This document shows positions 23,783 to 32,557 of a stretch of 43,089 nucleotides of DNA, in pieces. Made by a program: the position numbers and the translations under genes. The stretch spans positions 1 through 43,089 of the forward strand of contig JAGAOC010000046.1 in NCBI GenBank assembly GCA_017623935.1, written 5' to 3'. Origin of the DNA: Agathobacter sp. (GTDB taxonomy: Bacteria; Bacillota; Clostridia; Lachnospirales; Lachnospiraceae). Positions within the stretch are counted from its first letter, which is position 1. Each line of letters begins with the position of its first letter. The notes under the pieces are model-generated. The model saw only the letters and a program-made list of their open reading frames with translations, was not told the origin of the DNA and ran no database searches.

Positions 23783-26700
23783 TTACGCTTTCTTTACCAT
23801 TACACCATTCTTTACATACCAGCGAGAACCGCCATAATTAGTGTAGCCGGTGTATTTCCAGTTCAACACTCCTTTTTGAACATAAAACCAATTTCCGCTA
23901 TGCTTGCATAAACCGGTATAACTCCAGTTCAACACTCCTTTTTCAACATAGAACCAATTTCCATTATGCTTACACAAGCCGGTATACTTCCAGTTCAACA
24001 CTCCTTTTTCAACGTAGAACCAATTTCCGTTATGCTTGCATAAGCCGGTATATTTCCAGTTCAGCACTCCTTTTTCAACGTAGAACCAATTTCCATTATG
24101 CTTACACAAGCCGGTGTACTTCCAGTTCAACACTCCTTTTTCAACATAAAACCAATTTCCATTATGCTTACACAAGCCGGTATATTTCCAGTTCAACACT
24201 CCATTCTGAACATAGAACCAATTTCCGTTATGCTTACATAAACCGGTATAATTCCAATTCAGCACTCCTTTTTGAATATAGAACCAGTTTCCATTATATT
24301 TGCACAAACCCGTGTAACTAAAATCCACTTTGCTATTCTTCACGTAGAACCAATTTCCATTGTATTTCGTCAAAGAAGTATAGTGACCCGTTACCACACC
24401 GTTTTCATACATAAACCATTGATTATCAACTTTCTTCAACCCAGTATAATAACTTGGCGGGTCATCTTCTGACGGCTCATCTGCCGCTGGATCGTCATCT
24501 TCCGCTGAATCGTCGTCTTCTGCTGGGTCGTCATCTTCCGCTGGATCGTCATCTTCCGCTGGATCGTCGTCTTCCGCTGGATCGTCATCTTCCGTTGGAT
24601 CGTCATCTTCCGCTGGATCGTCGTCTTCTGCTGGGTCGTCATCTTCCGCTGGATCGTCATCTTCCGCTGGATCGTCGTCTTCTGTTGGGTCGTCATCTTC
24701 CGCTGGATCGTCTGTGGTATCCTCTTTGATAGGGATTTCTTCTCCTTTTATAATAAGATTTCCACAACCTAAGCAATAAGTATCTCCAGTATAACCGGTT
24801 TCCGTTTCAGTCGCTTCTTTAGCATTTCTGACTTCCTTTTCTCCCGTATGATTATTACTGTCTTTGTCTCCATGATAAGTACCACAGACTTCACAGATTG
24901 CAGGAGACTGACAGGTTGCAGTTCCGCCAATATGAACACTTACTTCTGCCATCTCACCACAGGAACATTCATACCAATGTCCCTTTTCATCATATTTTAA
25001 GTCATCATAGCTATGTCCTAATGGATTGATCACAATATCTGATTCTGTAATTTCATTTGTTCCTTTTTCATCACTAAAAAGCTTCTCACAAGTGGAACAT
25101 TTCCAATGCTGAATATTTCCAGGCTCTGTATGGGATGCTGCTTTATACTCAACTACCGCCAAGGCATGATCTTTCCACACTGGAGTCATGCTAACATTCC
25201 CTTTCGGCATCGTAAATGTAACCTTATTTCCTTCCACTTTTGTATCATTCGGAACGATAAAACCAGAGTTTTCATTAAAGGTAACACCAGTAATCCCTTC
25301 CGAACCAATCCTTGTTCCTACGTCTATTATAACATTCTGACCTTCCAGAACAAACAAAGTGTCCGTAGCTATTCCATTGATCGCATAATCTTTTGAAAGA
25401 TCAGCCACTACATATGAAACATTATTTATTGCAGTACCACTTTGAACTCCTATCTCAGCATATGGACTTCCATTTTCAGGTGCATAACCAGCTTTTATAA
25501 GATTTAGTTCTTCCTGATCAATATTAGAAAACTCAATATCTACTGTTCCATTTATAAGTTGTCCTGATCCTAAAGTTTCATTTTTGTCATTCGCCAGCAC
25601 AACGGTTATCGTTCCCTTAGGAACCAAACCTGCTTCAGCTCCAGTTACTTTTACAGATACCGTTCCGCTAACTAAAATTGCATCTTCAGACTTACTATAT
25701 GTAAGATCACAACCACTTACAGAAACTTCCGGTTCCATCTCACTTATCACAATCTTAGCCACATAACTATCCGTTACATCTTCATTCCAGTAATCCGTTT
25801 CTAGTGCTTTCAAATAAGCATAATAAGTTCCCGGAAGATTTGGCGCAGACGCAGTAAATTCTGACGCGTCTGTGAGTGTCTCATCTGCACTGTACATGAT
25901 CTCATAATCTGTACCTGCAACAGGATCATCTACCAATGTACTACCGCTGACATTACTGATACTTATGGTATTCTCGCCTGGAATAAACGAATGATTTTTT
26001 CCATCATATTCATTTTTTAATTCAGATGCATCTGTATTTATACTGATAATACTATCGGTTTTTATCACACCAGCAGTGATACTGTTTGAAACAGAAGAGG
26101 CATAATCATCGTTTCCCAAGTAAACTGCAAAGAAATTATTATTACTTCCTATTTCAAAGCCATTGGCTGCTATAACAGGAATATTCTCCCAGGAAGCACC
26201 GTTTTCTGTTAGCTCTACTGCACCACCTTTTCCATCATAATCATAAAGTTCATTGTTAATATAGAGCTGTACCTTGCCGGTATTGATATTACTACTGTTT
26301 TCATCTAAAACCGTAGCTGTCAGGGTTACCCGGTCTCCATAGGAAAAAGATTCACTGTCTGTCACTCCAGTCAATTGAATAGTAGAATTAGCAGGCGCTG
26401 TCTTGTCACTTTCCAGTACTGTTAAAGTAAATACTCGGCTAACCTCTCCTGCCGTAGTCATAGCTATTAAAGTAATATCATATGTACCAGCCCCCAGATC
26501 TGCGTCTCCTTTACAGATATTGATGGTATCTCCTATAGGCGATAACCTCATCAGCACACTGTCACCACTCGTAGAATCTGTAGAATTCATATATACACCG
26601 TAATAATATTCATCATCACTTAAGGTTGAAGATTGTCTAGTGTATTCCGTTATATTACCATCCATATCTGTATATGTGATCTGATAATCAAATGGTACAT

Positions 26701-28255
26701 AATCAAGATAGGGATATTCTTCCTCTTCCGGATAACTGGTCATTACTTCAATATTCACTTTACCGGTATCATATACAGCCGTATTCGCATCAGCATAAGA
26801 TACCGTCTGGGAAATAGGCATAAAATCAATTATCTCTGTCGGTACAAAACCAGTTCCCTCTGCAGTAGTCCAGCCTGTTGCAGCACTGCTATCTTCTGTA
26901 AACTCCATATCAGTCTGGGTTGGATATGGATTTGTAATGACAAAGGATCCATCTCCACTTGAACTCTCAATGTATTTTGTCTCATATTCCATCCAGCCTG
27001 AATATCCCTGATTCTCAGCACTGCTCCATGGCATTCCGCCTCCCACACGAAACTCGGTAGGTCCACCGGAAAGAGTACCTGTGATGTTCATAGCTGGTTG
27101 TGCTTCCAGTTCATTTTCTTCATCTGCTTTCATGGCTGATGTAGGATTTAAGACCAAGATTCCATTCTTAGATCCTGTAAAGTCTTCTACTGTAACCACA
27201 CTATTATCAGGAGTGCTCTCTGAAAGGTCCAATGTAGCCTTATTACTATCACTGCCCACAAGTACAATACTCGGAGCATTGTTTTCTTTGATACCAAAAC
27301 TACTTTCAGATGTTGGAACAAAAGTACCTCCTTGTATTGTCAACTTATCTAAACAGTCGATCATAAAAGAATATGTTCCCGTTCCATTCACTGTCAGATT
27401 GACTGTGTTGGTTTCAGAAACACCACTTACGCTTCTTACAAATGCCTGATCACTCACTGTGATATCCACCAGTCCATTAAGTCCTATCTTTTCATCCAGC
27501 ACTGGAATCATTCCCGCAGTTGTTGTATCGGAAGGATCCTTTGTTGTAGAGCCTGCATAGATACCTGTTTCAATCTGAAAACTGCTGCCCTTTGACACGC
27601 TGATACTGACAGGCAGATTCCATGAGCCATTTACACTTCCAGCATAAATCCCCTCATATGTGCCTCCTGAAATGGTGATCGTACTTTCTGTACCTCTACA
27701 ATCTGCACCATAATCCATTCCTGTATCATCCGCAGAATAATCGCAAAATGTGCCGCCATAGATCTGCAGTGGGCGCAAACTATCATCCTGATGAACGTTA
27801 GTCAATACTAACTCATGACCATTTGCGGCAATACCCGGTCGAATAAAACCTGCCGTACCAATTTTCACATTTTCAAAAGTAACATCCGCTCCAAGGATCA
27901 CTCCACCAGCACGCAATGTAATGGTTGGAAGTGTACTAGAATCGGCCTTGATCGTCACACTCTTCAATATCACCAGAGGCTTGTCCAAACCACTTTCATC
28001 ATTGACCAGAATGTCATCCTCAATGAAAATGGTATCTCCATCCTCCACCATGGTCAGTGCTTTCTCCAACGTTTTCACCGGTGCAGCCTGACTACCGCTA
28101 CTACTGTCGCTTCCGGTTTCATTTGACACATAATATATACTACCTGTTGTTGTCCCCGCTACTGGTGTTGTATTTTCTTCCGCATATCCAACAGTTGGTA
28201 ACATCATAAGCACCAGTGCCATGATCATAAACAAACTAAACACTCGCTTCTTCAT
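23783..28255 (-). CDS. Large secreted surface protein with beta-helix, Ig-like domains and cell-wall-binding repeats
   Basis: 1490 residues. A signal peptide (1-25, cleavage after VGYA). Residues about 35-400: a right-handed beta-helix type region (SIYYVSNETGSDSSSG, APVKTLEKALTMVEDGDTI), as in pectate-lyase-like adhesins. Then Ig-like modules (about 620-900, e.g. YGDRVTLTATVLD). Residues about 1030-1175 are Cys-x-x-Cys-rich (CSTCEKLF, CSCGEM, CEVCGTYH, CLGCGN). Residues 1182-1259 are 13 copies of DPAEDD. Residues 1270-1490 are ten 22-residue wall-binding repeats (YTGLCKHNGNWFYVEKG type) ending in VMVKKA. GAGGGGGG ribosome site. It lies 59 bp after the HAD gene. Binding target is unknown; adhesion is inference. 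Confidence 0.88.
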   Translation of the reverse strand: MKKRVFSLFMIMALVLMMLPTVGYAEENTTPVAGTTTGSIYYVSNETGSDSSSGSQAAPVKTLEKALTMVEDGDTIFIEDDILVNDESGLDKPLVILKSVTIKADSSTLPTITLRAGGVILGADVTFENVKIGTAGFIRPGIAANGHELVLTNVHQDDSLRPLQIYGGTFCDYSADDTGMDYGADCRGTESTITISGGTYEGIYAGSVNGSWNLPVSISVSKGSSFQIETGIYAGSTTKDPSDTTTAGMIPVLDEKIGLNGLVDITVSDQAFVRSVSGVSETNTVNLTVNGTGTYSFMIDCLDKLTIQGGTFVPTSESSFGIKENNAPSIVLVGSDSNKATLDLSESTPDNSVVTVEDFTGSKNGILVLNPTSAMKADEENELEAQPAMNITGTLSGGPTEFRVGGGMPWSSAENQGYSGWMEYETKYIESSSGDGSFVITNPYPTQTDMEFTEDSSAATGWTTAEGTGFVPTEIIDFMPISQTVSYADANTAVYDTGKVNIEVMTSYPEEEEYPYLDYVPFDYQITYTDMDGNITEYTRQSSTLSDDEYYYGVYMNSTDSTSGDSVLMRLSPIGDTINICKGDADLGAGTYDITLIAMTTAGEVSRVFTLTVLESDKTAPANSTIQLTGVTDSESFSYGDRVTLTATVLDENSSNINTGKVQLYINNELYDYDGKGGAVELTENGASWENIPVIAANGFEIGSNNNFFAVYLGNDDYASSVSNSITAGVIKTDSIISINTDASELKNEYDGKNHSFIPGENTISISNVSGSTLVDDPVAGTDYEIMYSADETLTDASEFTASAPNLPGTYYAYLKALETDYWNEDVTDSYVAKIVISEMEPEVSVSGCDLTYSKSEDAILVSGTVSVKVTGAEAGLVPKGTITVVLANDKNETLGSGQLINGTVDIEFSNIDQEELNLIKAGYAPENGSPYAEIGVQSGTAINNVSYVVADLSKDYAINGIATDTLFVLEGQNVIIDVGTRIGSEGITGVTFNENSGFIVPNDTKVEGNKVTFTMPKGNVSMTPVWKDHALAVVEYKAASHTEPGNIQHWKCSTCEKLFSDEKGTNEITESDIVINPLGHSYDDLKYDEKGHWYECSCGEMAEVSVHIGGTATCQSPAICEVCGTYHGDKDSNNHTGEKEVRNAKEATETETGYTGDTYCLGCGNLIIKGEEIPIKEDTTDDPAEDDDPTEDDDPAEDDDPAEDDDPAEDDDPAEDDDPTEDDDPAEDDDPAEDDDPAEDDDPAEDDDSAEDDDPAADEPSEDDPPSYYTGLKKVDNQWFMYENGVVTGHYTSLTKYNGNWFYVKNSKVDFSYTGLCKYNGNWFYIQKGVLNWNYTGLCKHNGNWFYVQNGVLNWKYTGLCKHNGNWFYVEKGVLNWKYTGLCKHNGNWFYVEKGVLNWKYTGLCKHNGNWFYVEKGVLNWKYTGLCKHNGNWFYVEKGVLNWSYTGLCKHSGNWFYVQKGVLNWKYTGYTNYGGSRWYVKNGVMVKKA
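23786..24448 (-). repeat. 66-bp coding repeats (22-aa wall-binding units), 10 copies
   Basis: Units read Y-T-G-L-C-K-x-N-G-N-W-F-Y-V-x-K-G-V-L-N-W-K; the four central units are identical in protein. The final unit is Y-T-G-Y-T-N-Y-G-G-S-R-W-Y-V-K and matches the end of the protein at 41234 almost exactly. Confidence 0.9.
24479..24712 (-). repeat. 18-bp coding repeats (DPAEDD), 13 copies
   Basis: Thirteen in-frame 18-bp units encode DD[PS][AT][EA]D, an extremely acidic spacer between the Cys-rich modules and the wall-binding repeats. Individual units differ mainly at third codon positions (TCATCT/TCGTCT). Confidence 0.9.
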
Positions 28256-28314
28256 TTTAACCCCCCTCTTTTTTGAAATCTCTTCATTTTATTTCTATCA
28301 GATTCTACTTTTCC

Positions 28315-29043
28315 CTAATGTTCCTCTCTCTCCCTCCGGATATCCTGAAGCAGATCCTGGACTCCCCTCGGTTCTGGTGCTACCACTGCCAGTATTTTCT
28401 TAACCTCTTCCGTTGGTTCGTCCTGATCCGGGATCATAACCGGCACACAGCCTGCTCTATGCGCCGCCAGGATTCCTGTAGGAGAATCTTCTAAGACCAG
28501 ACACTCCGAAGGTTTTAATCCCAATTTCTCCGCTGCGTACAGATAGATATCCGGCTCCGGTTTTCCTCTTTCTACCATATAACCGCTGACGAGAATATCA
28601 AATTTGTCTGCCAGTCCAACCGATTCCAGATAAAGCCTTGTCCGTTCCGGCGGTGAAGAAGTTGCAACTGCAGTCTTATAACCTTGATCAATTAAATAAG
28701 TCACTAACTCTCTTATTCCCGGCTTCTCTGTAACCCCTTCTTTTTCCACAAAGGCATTCATCAGTTCAATCCGCTTATTGCGGATCTCACCATAATCTAC
28801 GCCTTTTCCAAAATAGGCTTCCAGCTGAGCTTTTCCCGCCTCACGGTTTAAACTCCTCATTCCAAGAGCCTGCTCTCTTGTCATAGGATACCCGAAAAAC
28901 TGCGCCGCCTCCTGCCAGAAGCGGGTGTACAGTTTTTCCGTATCCAAAATAACTCCATCCATATCAAAAAGGATCCCTTTGATCTTTCGTTTATCCAATT
29001 GATATTCCGATTCTTGATATAATGTATAATTTATCTGCTGCAT
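28315..29043 (-). CDS. HAD-superfamily hydrolase, beta-phosphoglucomutase-like
   Basis: 242 residues. Motif I FDMDGVILD, a helical cap domain (about 45-105), motif II VATSS, motif III lysine in GKPEPDIYLYAAEKLG, motif IV LEDSPTGILAA. This is subfamily IA, with sugar phosphatases and beta-phosphoglucomutase. The substrate cannot be told from the sequence. An extra N-terminal segment of about 20 residues precedes the core, so a later start is possible; the ribosome site at the given ATG is weak (AGGA). It lies 21 bp after the beta-CASP gene on the same strand and is probably co-transcribed. Confidence 0.88.
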   Translation of the reverse strand: MQQINYTLYQESEYQLDKRKIKGILFDMDGVILDTEKLYTRFWQEAAQFFGYPMTREQALGMRSLNREAGKAQLEAYFGKGVDYGEIRNKRIELMNAFVEKEGVTEKPGIRELVTYLIDQGYKTAVATSSPPERTRLYLESVGLADKFDILVSGYMVERGKPEPDIYLYAAEKLGLKPSECLVLEDSPTGILAAHRAGCVPVMIPDQDEPTEEVKKILAVVAPEPRGVQDLLQDIRREREEH

Positions 29044-29064
29044 AATTTGTATCCTGTCTTAATA

Positions 29065-30666
29065 TTATCTATCCCATTTTTCACACAATGCTGTGATCTG
29101 ATCTGCAAATTTTGCCAGATCTTTATTCGCCATACCCTGACACTTGGTAATGATAGCCACCAGACGCTGTCCTGCAGCCACCAGACGATCGAATACGGTA
29201 GAAGAAGCAGAACGAACAGCCACCTTCTTCTCTGCCTTTTTCCGCTCTCCCTGGGCAATACAACATCCCATCTCCCGATCGTATACATCCCCAGAATACG
29301 GTACAATTGCATCCAAACCTAAGGTCTTATGAAGATGCTCTGCAAAATATTCTGCAGTAGATTCCTCTCCATGCACGATAAAGACTTTCTTCGGCGGATT
29401 CTTAAAAGCGGCCGCCCACTGAGTCAGATGATCCATATCCGCATGACCACTGATTCCCGGCAGATTTACGATCTCCGCCTGCACATCTACTTCTTCTCCA
29501 AAAAGTTTTACTTTATCAATTCCATTTAAGAGTGCATGACCTAAGGTTCCCGGCACCTGATATCCAACAAATAAGATCGTAGAATCCTTTCTCCATAAAT
29601 TGTGCTTCAAATGATGACGGATCCGTCCCGCTTCACACATTCCGGAAGCAGAAATGATAACTTTCGGATTCGGATTAAAGTTGATCATCTTAGATTCATC
29701 ACTGCTGACAGCAATACGAAGTCCCGGAAAACGGATTGGGTTGATGTTTTGATTGATCAGCCCGATTGCCTCATCATCAAAACACTCCTCCACATTCTTA
29801 TGAAATATATTCGTTGCTTCTACTGCCAAAGGACTATCAATAAATACTTCGAAATTCGGATACTCCGGCAAAAGCCCCTCTGTCTTAATCCGCCGCATAT
29901 AATAAAGCATCTCCTGAGTACGTCCTACGGAAAAGGCCGGAATTACCAGATTTCCCCCTCTGGTAAAAGTGCCATTTAAGACTTTTGCCAGCTCCACCGC
30001 ATAATTCACCGGTTTCTCATGATTTCGGTTACCATAAGTAGACTCCATGACCACATAATCTGCATCTTCGATATACTCTGGATTCTTAATGAGCGGTCTG
30101 TCGTTATTGCCAATATCTCCAGAAAAAACGATCTTTTTCTCGACGCCATCTTCTTTGATCCACATCTCAATAGAGGATGATCCCAACAAATGTCCGGCAT
30201 CTATAAACCGTACCTTCAGTTCCGGTGCGATCTCAATGACTTTATGATAATCACAGGCATTAAAATGTTCTAAGACTCCCTGAGCATCATTCATGTCATA
30301 GAGAGGTGTCACTTCCGGTCTGCCAGCTCTTCGCGCTTTCCGGTTCTTCCATTCCGCCTCAAATTCCTGAATATGAGCAGAATCCTTTAACATAATATTA
30401 CATAATTCACAAGTAGCTTTTGTGGCAAAGATCTCGCCCCTAAATCCATGATTATACAAAAGAGGCAATAATCCGGAATGATCGATATGAGCATGGGTAA
30501 CAAATACATAATCGATCATTGCGGCGTTGACCGGAATTGACTGATTCTCATATAGATCCGGTCCTTGTTCCATTCCACAGTCTACCAGTAAATGCACATC
30601 CCCAAAGTTCACGTAATGGCAACTTCCTGTTACTTCTCTCGCAGCCCCAATAAATTCCAATACCAT
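29065..30666 (-). CDS. MBL-fold beta-CASP ribonuclease family protein
   Basis: 533 residues. Metallo-beta-lactamase motifs THAHIDHSG (H-x-H-x-D-H), DAGHLLGSS, FSGDIG, then a beta-CASP domain (VMESTYGNR; VIPAFSVGRTQEMLYY; ISASGMCEAGRIRHHLKHNL) and RMMBL motif ISGHADMD. This is the CPSF73/YsH1-like family of RNA-cutting enzymes, distinct from RNase J. A C-terminal extension of about 85 residues follows. GAGGGGG ribosome site. Own promoter overlapping the sigE stop codon; followed by the HAD gene. Confidence 0.9.
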   Translation of the reverse strand: MVLEFIGAAREVTGSCHYVNFGDVHLLVDCGMEQGPDLYENQSIPVNAAMIDYVFVTHAHIDHSGLLPLLYNHGFRGEIFATKATCELCNIMLKDSAHIQEFEAEWKNRKARRAGRPEVTPLYDMNDAQGVLEHFNACDYHKVIEIAPELKVRFIDAGHLLGSSSIEMWIKEDGVEKKIVFSGDIGNNDRPLIKNPEYIEDADYVVMESTYGNRNHEKPVNYAVELAKVLNGTFTRGGNLVIPAFSVGRTQEMLYYMRRIKTEGLLPEYPNFEVFIDSPLAVEATNIFHKNVEECFDDEAIGLINQNINPIRFPGLRIAVSSDESKMINFNPNPKVIISASGMCEAGRIRHHLKHNLWRKDSTILFVGYQVPGTLGHALLNGIDKVKLFGEEVDVQAEIVNLPGISGHADMDHLTQWAAAFKNPPKKVFIVHGEESTAEYFAEHLHKTLGLDAIVPYSGDVYDREMGCCIAQGERKKAEKKVAVRSASSTVFDRLVAAGQRLVAIITKCQGMANKDLAKFADQITALCEKWDR

Positions 30667-30716
30667 AAAAAATCCCCCTCGCTGTCTAAAATTCGTTCAA
30701 GTAAATAATTACTTTA

Positions 30717-30744
30717 ATTATACCACATTTTTCTAATTACTCAA
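30717..30744 (-). promoter_or_regulatory. Promoter of the beta-CASP gene
   Basis: Minus strand TTGAGT (30744-30739), 16-bp spacer, TATAAT (30722-30717). It overlaps the sigE stop codon, so this gene can be read apart from the sporulation operon. Confidence 0.55.
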
Positions 30745-31489
30745 ACTCTTGTATCTCTTTTTTTAGACGATTCATGATCTTTTTCTCCAATCTGGAAATA
30801 TATGACTGAGAAATTCCAAGGGCATCTGCCACCTCTTTCTGAGTCATCTCTTTTCCATCTTTTCTGCCGATCCCGTAACGCAGCTGAATGATCTCTAATT
30901 CCCGTTCATCCAGCTTTTCTAATGCTTTTCTAAGAAGATGGATCTCTACCTGATTCTCCATATCCCGATATATGATGTCCTCTTCCGTTCCCAGGATATC
31001 TGACAAAAGTAATTCATTCCCGTCCCAATCCACATTAAGAGGTTCATCGAAAGATACTTCCATTCTAGTCTTATTATTCCGTCGTAGATACATGAGGATC
31101 TCATTTTCAATACACCGAGAGGCATAGGTTGCCAGTTTGATATTTTTCTGAGGATTAAAGGTGTTAATCCCTTTGATCAACCCAATGGTACCAATGGAGA
31201 TCAGATCTTCCACATTCACTCCGGTATTTTCGAATTTTTTTGCCAGATATACCACTAATCGCAAGTTATGTGCGATCAGTTTTTCTCTAGCGGCTTCCTG
31301 ATCTAGTTCCCCCCGTTCATCTACATGATCTTTCAAGCCACTTAATGCGATCAGGCATCTTTTTTCTTCTTCCTGCTCTAAAGGCGCCGGCAGGACTTCT
31401 GTGCCCCCAATATACCAGACCTCATCCTCTTCTTTCCACAACCCTAAAAACCAGGTCCAAACTCTCTTTAACTGTGTCATTTTTACCAT
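30737..31489 (-). CDS. sigE: RNA polymerase sigma factor SigE (mother cell), with pro-sequence
   Basis: 250 residues. Pro-sequence about 1-25 (hydrophobic, WTWFLGLWK), then the conserved [14 protein letters not shown] that surrounds the SpoIIGA cleavage site. Region 2 ([40 protein letters not shown]) and region 4 ([22 protein letters not shown]). SigE starts mother-cell gene expression, including spoIIIA. AAAGGATGG lies before the ATG. It follows spoIIGA by 16 bp, the classic spoIIG operon. sigG is not next to it. Confidence 0.96.
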   Translation of the reverse strand: MVKMTQLKRVWTWFLGLWKEEDEVWYIGGTEVLPAPLEQEEEKRCLIALSGLKDHVDERGELDQEAAREKLIAHNLRLVVYLAKKFENTGVNVEDLISIGTIGLIKGINTFNPQKNIKLATYASRCIENEILMYLRRNNKTRMEVSFDEPLNVDWDGNELLLSDILGTEEDIIYRDMENQVEIHLLRKALEKLDERELEIIQLRYGIGRKDGKEMTQKEVADALGISQSYISRLEKKIMNRLKKEIQEFE

Positions 31490-31505
31490 TTTCCATCCAT
31501 CCTTT

Positions 31506-32315
31506 TCATTTATTTACAGGAATCTCTTCCTCAATTGCAGCATTTAAGATCACTTGATATTCCTTTTTCCGAAGAAGCCCCTGGGGTTCTTCCGCTACTC
31601 GCACTTTTGTATAAATCCTCGGTTCTTTCATCTGTATGACCATTTTTTCTATCTCATAGACTTTCACCATCCCTTTGGCATTGCCTAAAGACGAAAAGCC
31701 CTGATAAAAAAATGGAGTTTCTTCTGTAATTCCCAGCATTTTTAAGATTTCACTATCAACAATATGTATAGGCTCGCCTATCTGTTCCGTAGTAAGCCTG
31801 TTTCCTGAATCGTATAACCCTTTTATCCAAACTTTTTGTGTTCCGAAAAATAGTCCCACAGAATACATATGCTTTCCTTTTTTCCAACGGGTGAATACTA
31901 CCTGAGACAGTATAAGACCAATACCTCCTGCCCCAATGCCTATCCAGATATAGGATTCCGTCCAGCCCGTCACATTCTTGATCCCCATGACGATCCCGCC
32001 CAGTAGAAAGGTCTCAAAGAACGCCAACAGATATTTTTTCACAAAGATGAGAAATGGAGATCTTCCAAAACACCACAAGATCATGACCGGCAGCACCACC
32101 AGGAATGAAAAAAACACATAAAACAAATAACTTTTTACCGAAAGCAGAAAGACGGTTTCCACTATTGTTATAGTCAAAGAGACCAGAAGTATCTTTTTCC
32201 AGAATCTCTGAAGAAATCTGCCTTCCATATATGCCATAAGGAGCAAGATCATCCCATTCATGATCAGATTCTGCAAAAAAAATACATCTACATAGAATAC
32301 ATAGATGCAGACCAC
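31506..32315 (-). CDS. spoIIGA: Sporulation sigma-E factor-processing peptidase SpoIIGA
   Basis: About 266-269 residues. Five N-terminal membrane segments ([85 protein letters not shown]) and a C-terminal aspartic protease domain with the catalytic D-S-G in [11 protein letters not shown]. It cleaves pro-SigE at the septum. The start is uncertain: the best ribosome site (GGGAGGTGG) has no ATG/GTG/TTG at good spacing in frame, only ATC at 32306. The GTG at 32315 given here overlaps that ribosome site. Followed by sigE. Confidence 0.92.
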   Translation of the reverse strand: MVCIYVFYVDVFFLQNLIMNGMILLLMAYMEGRFLQRFWKKILLVSLTITIVETVFLLSVKSYLFYVFFSFLVVLPVMILWCFGRSPFLIFVKKYLLAFFETFLLGGIVMGIKNVTGWTESYIWIGIGAGGIGLILSQVVFTRWKKGKHMYSVGLFFGTQKVWIKGLYDSGNRLTTEQIGEPIHIVDSEILKMLGITEETPFFYQGFSSLGNAKGMVKVYEIEKMVIQMKEPRIYTKVRVAEEPQGLLRKKEYQVILNAAIEEEIPVNK

Positions 32316-32372
32316 CTCCCTCTTTATGTAATTTCCGCTGAACTGCAATCGTTCATTAAGGAATACAAACAG

Positions 32373-32405
32373 ATTATAGAGGATGAAAGGATGTTATTTT
32401 ATCAA
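32373..32405 (-). promoter_or_regulatory. Candidate spoIIG promoter with long spacer
   Basis: Minus strand TTGATA (32405-32400) and TATAAT (32378-32373) separated by 21 bp. The Bacillus spoIIG promoter is known for an over-long spacer and dependence on Spo0A~P. Confidence 0.5.
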
Positions 32406-32431
32406 AAATGGGAATGTTATTTTTATGACTT

Positions 32432-32438
32432 ATCGACA
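32432..32438 (-). promoter_or_regulatory. Candidate Spo0A box 1 upstream of spoIIGA
   Basis: Minus strand TGTCGAT, one mismatch from TGTCGAA, about 69 bp before the predicted start. Confidence 0.4.
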
Positions 32439-32489
32439 AAAATTTTACGAAATGAAATAGATCTTCTAACTACGCTATACCTAGATTTC

Positions 32490-32496
32490 TACGACA
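32490..32496 (-). promoter_or_regulatory. Candidate Spo0A box 2 upstream of spoIIGA
   Basis: Minus strand TGTCGTA, one mismatch from TGTCGAA, beside the ftsZ terminator. Confidence 0.3.
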
Positions 32497-32527
32497 AAAA
32501 ACCATGTCAAGCTTACACCTGACATGG
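32496..32527 (-). terminator. ftsZ terminator
   Basis: Minus strand CCATGTCA (32527-32520), ten-base loop, TGACATGG (32509-32502), then TTTTTT. It separates ftsZ from the spoIIG operon. Confidence 0.85.
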
Positions 32528-32557
32528 TTATGATCTCGTTACATATGAAAATATGTA

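Noticed and set aside
23786..24448. Regular 66-bp repeats that could suggest a CRISPR array
   Set aside because: They are in frame, code for 22-residue wall-binding units, and have no unique spacers or cas genes.
24454..24729. Long plus-strand frame of LPLDRH repeats
   Set aside because: It is the opposite-strand shadow of the DPAEDD repeats; no ribosome site or promoter.
28256..28314. Separate promoter for the 1490-aa surface protein
   Set aside because: I see no good -35/-10 pair in the 59 bp; it may be read through from the HAD gene or use an internal promoter.
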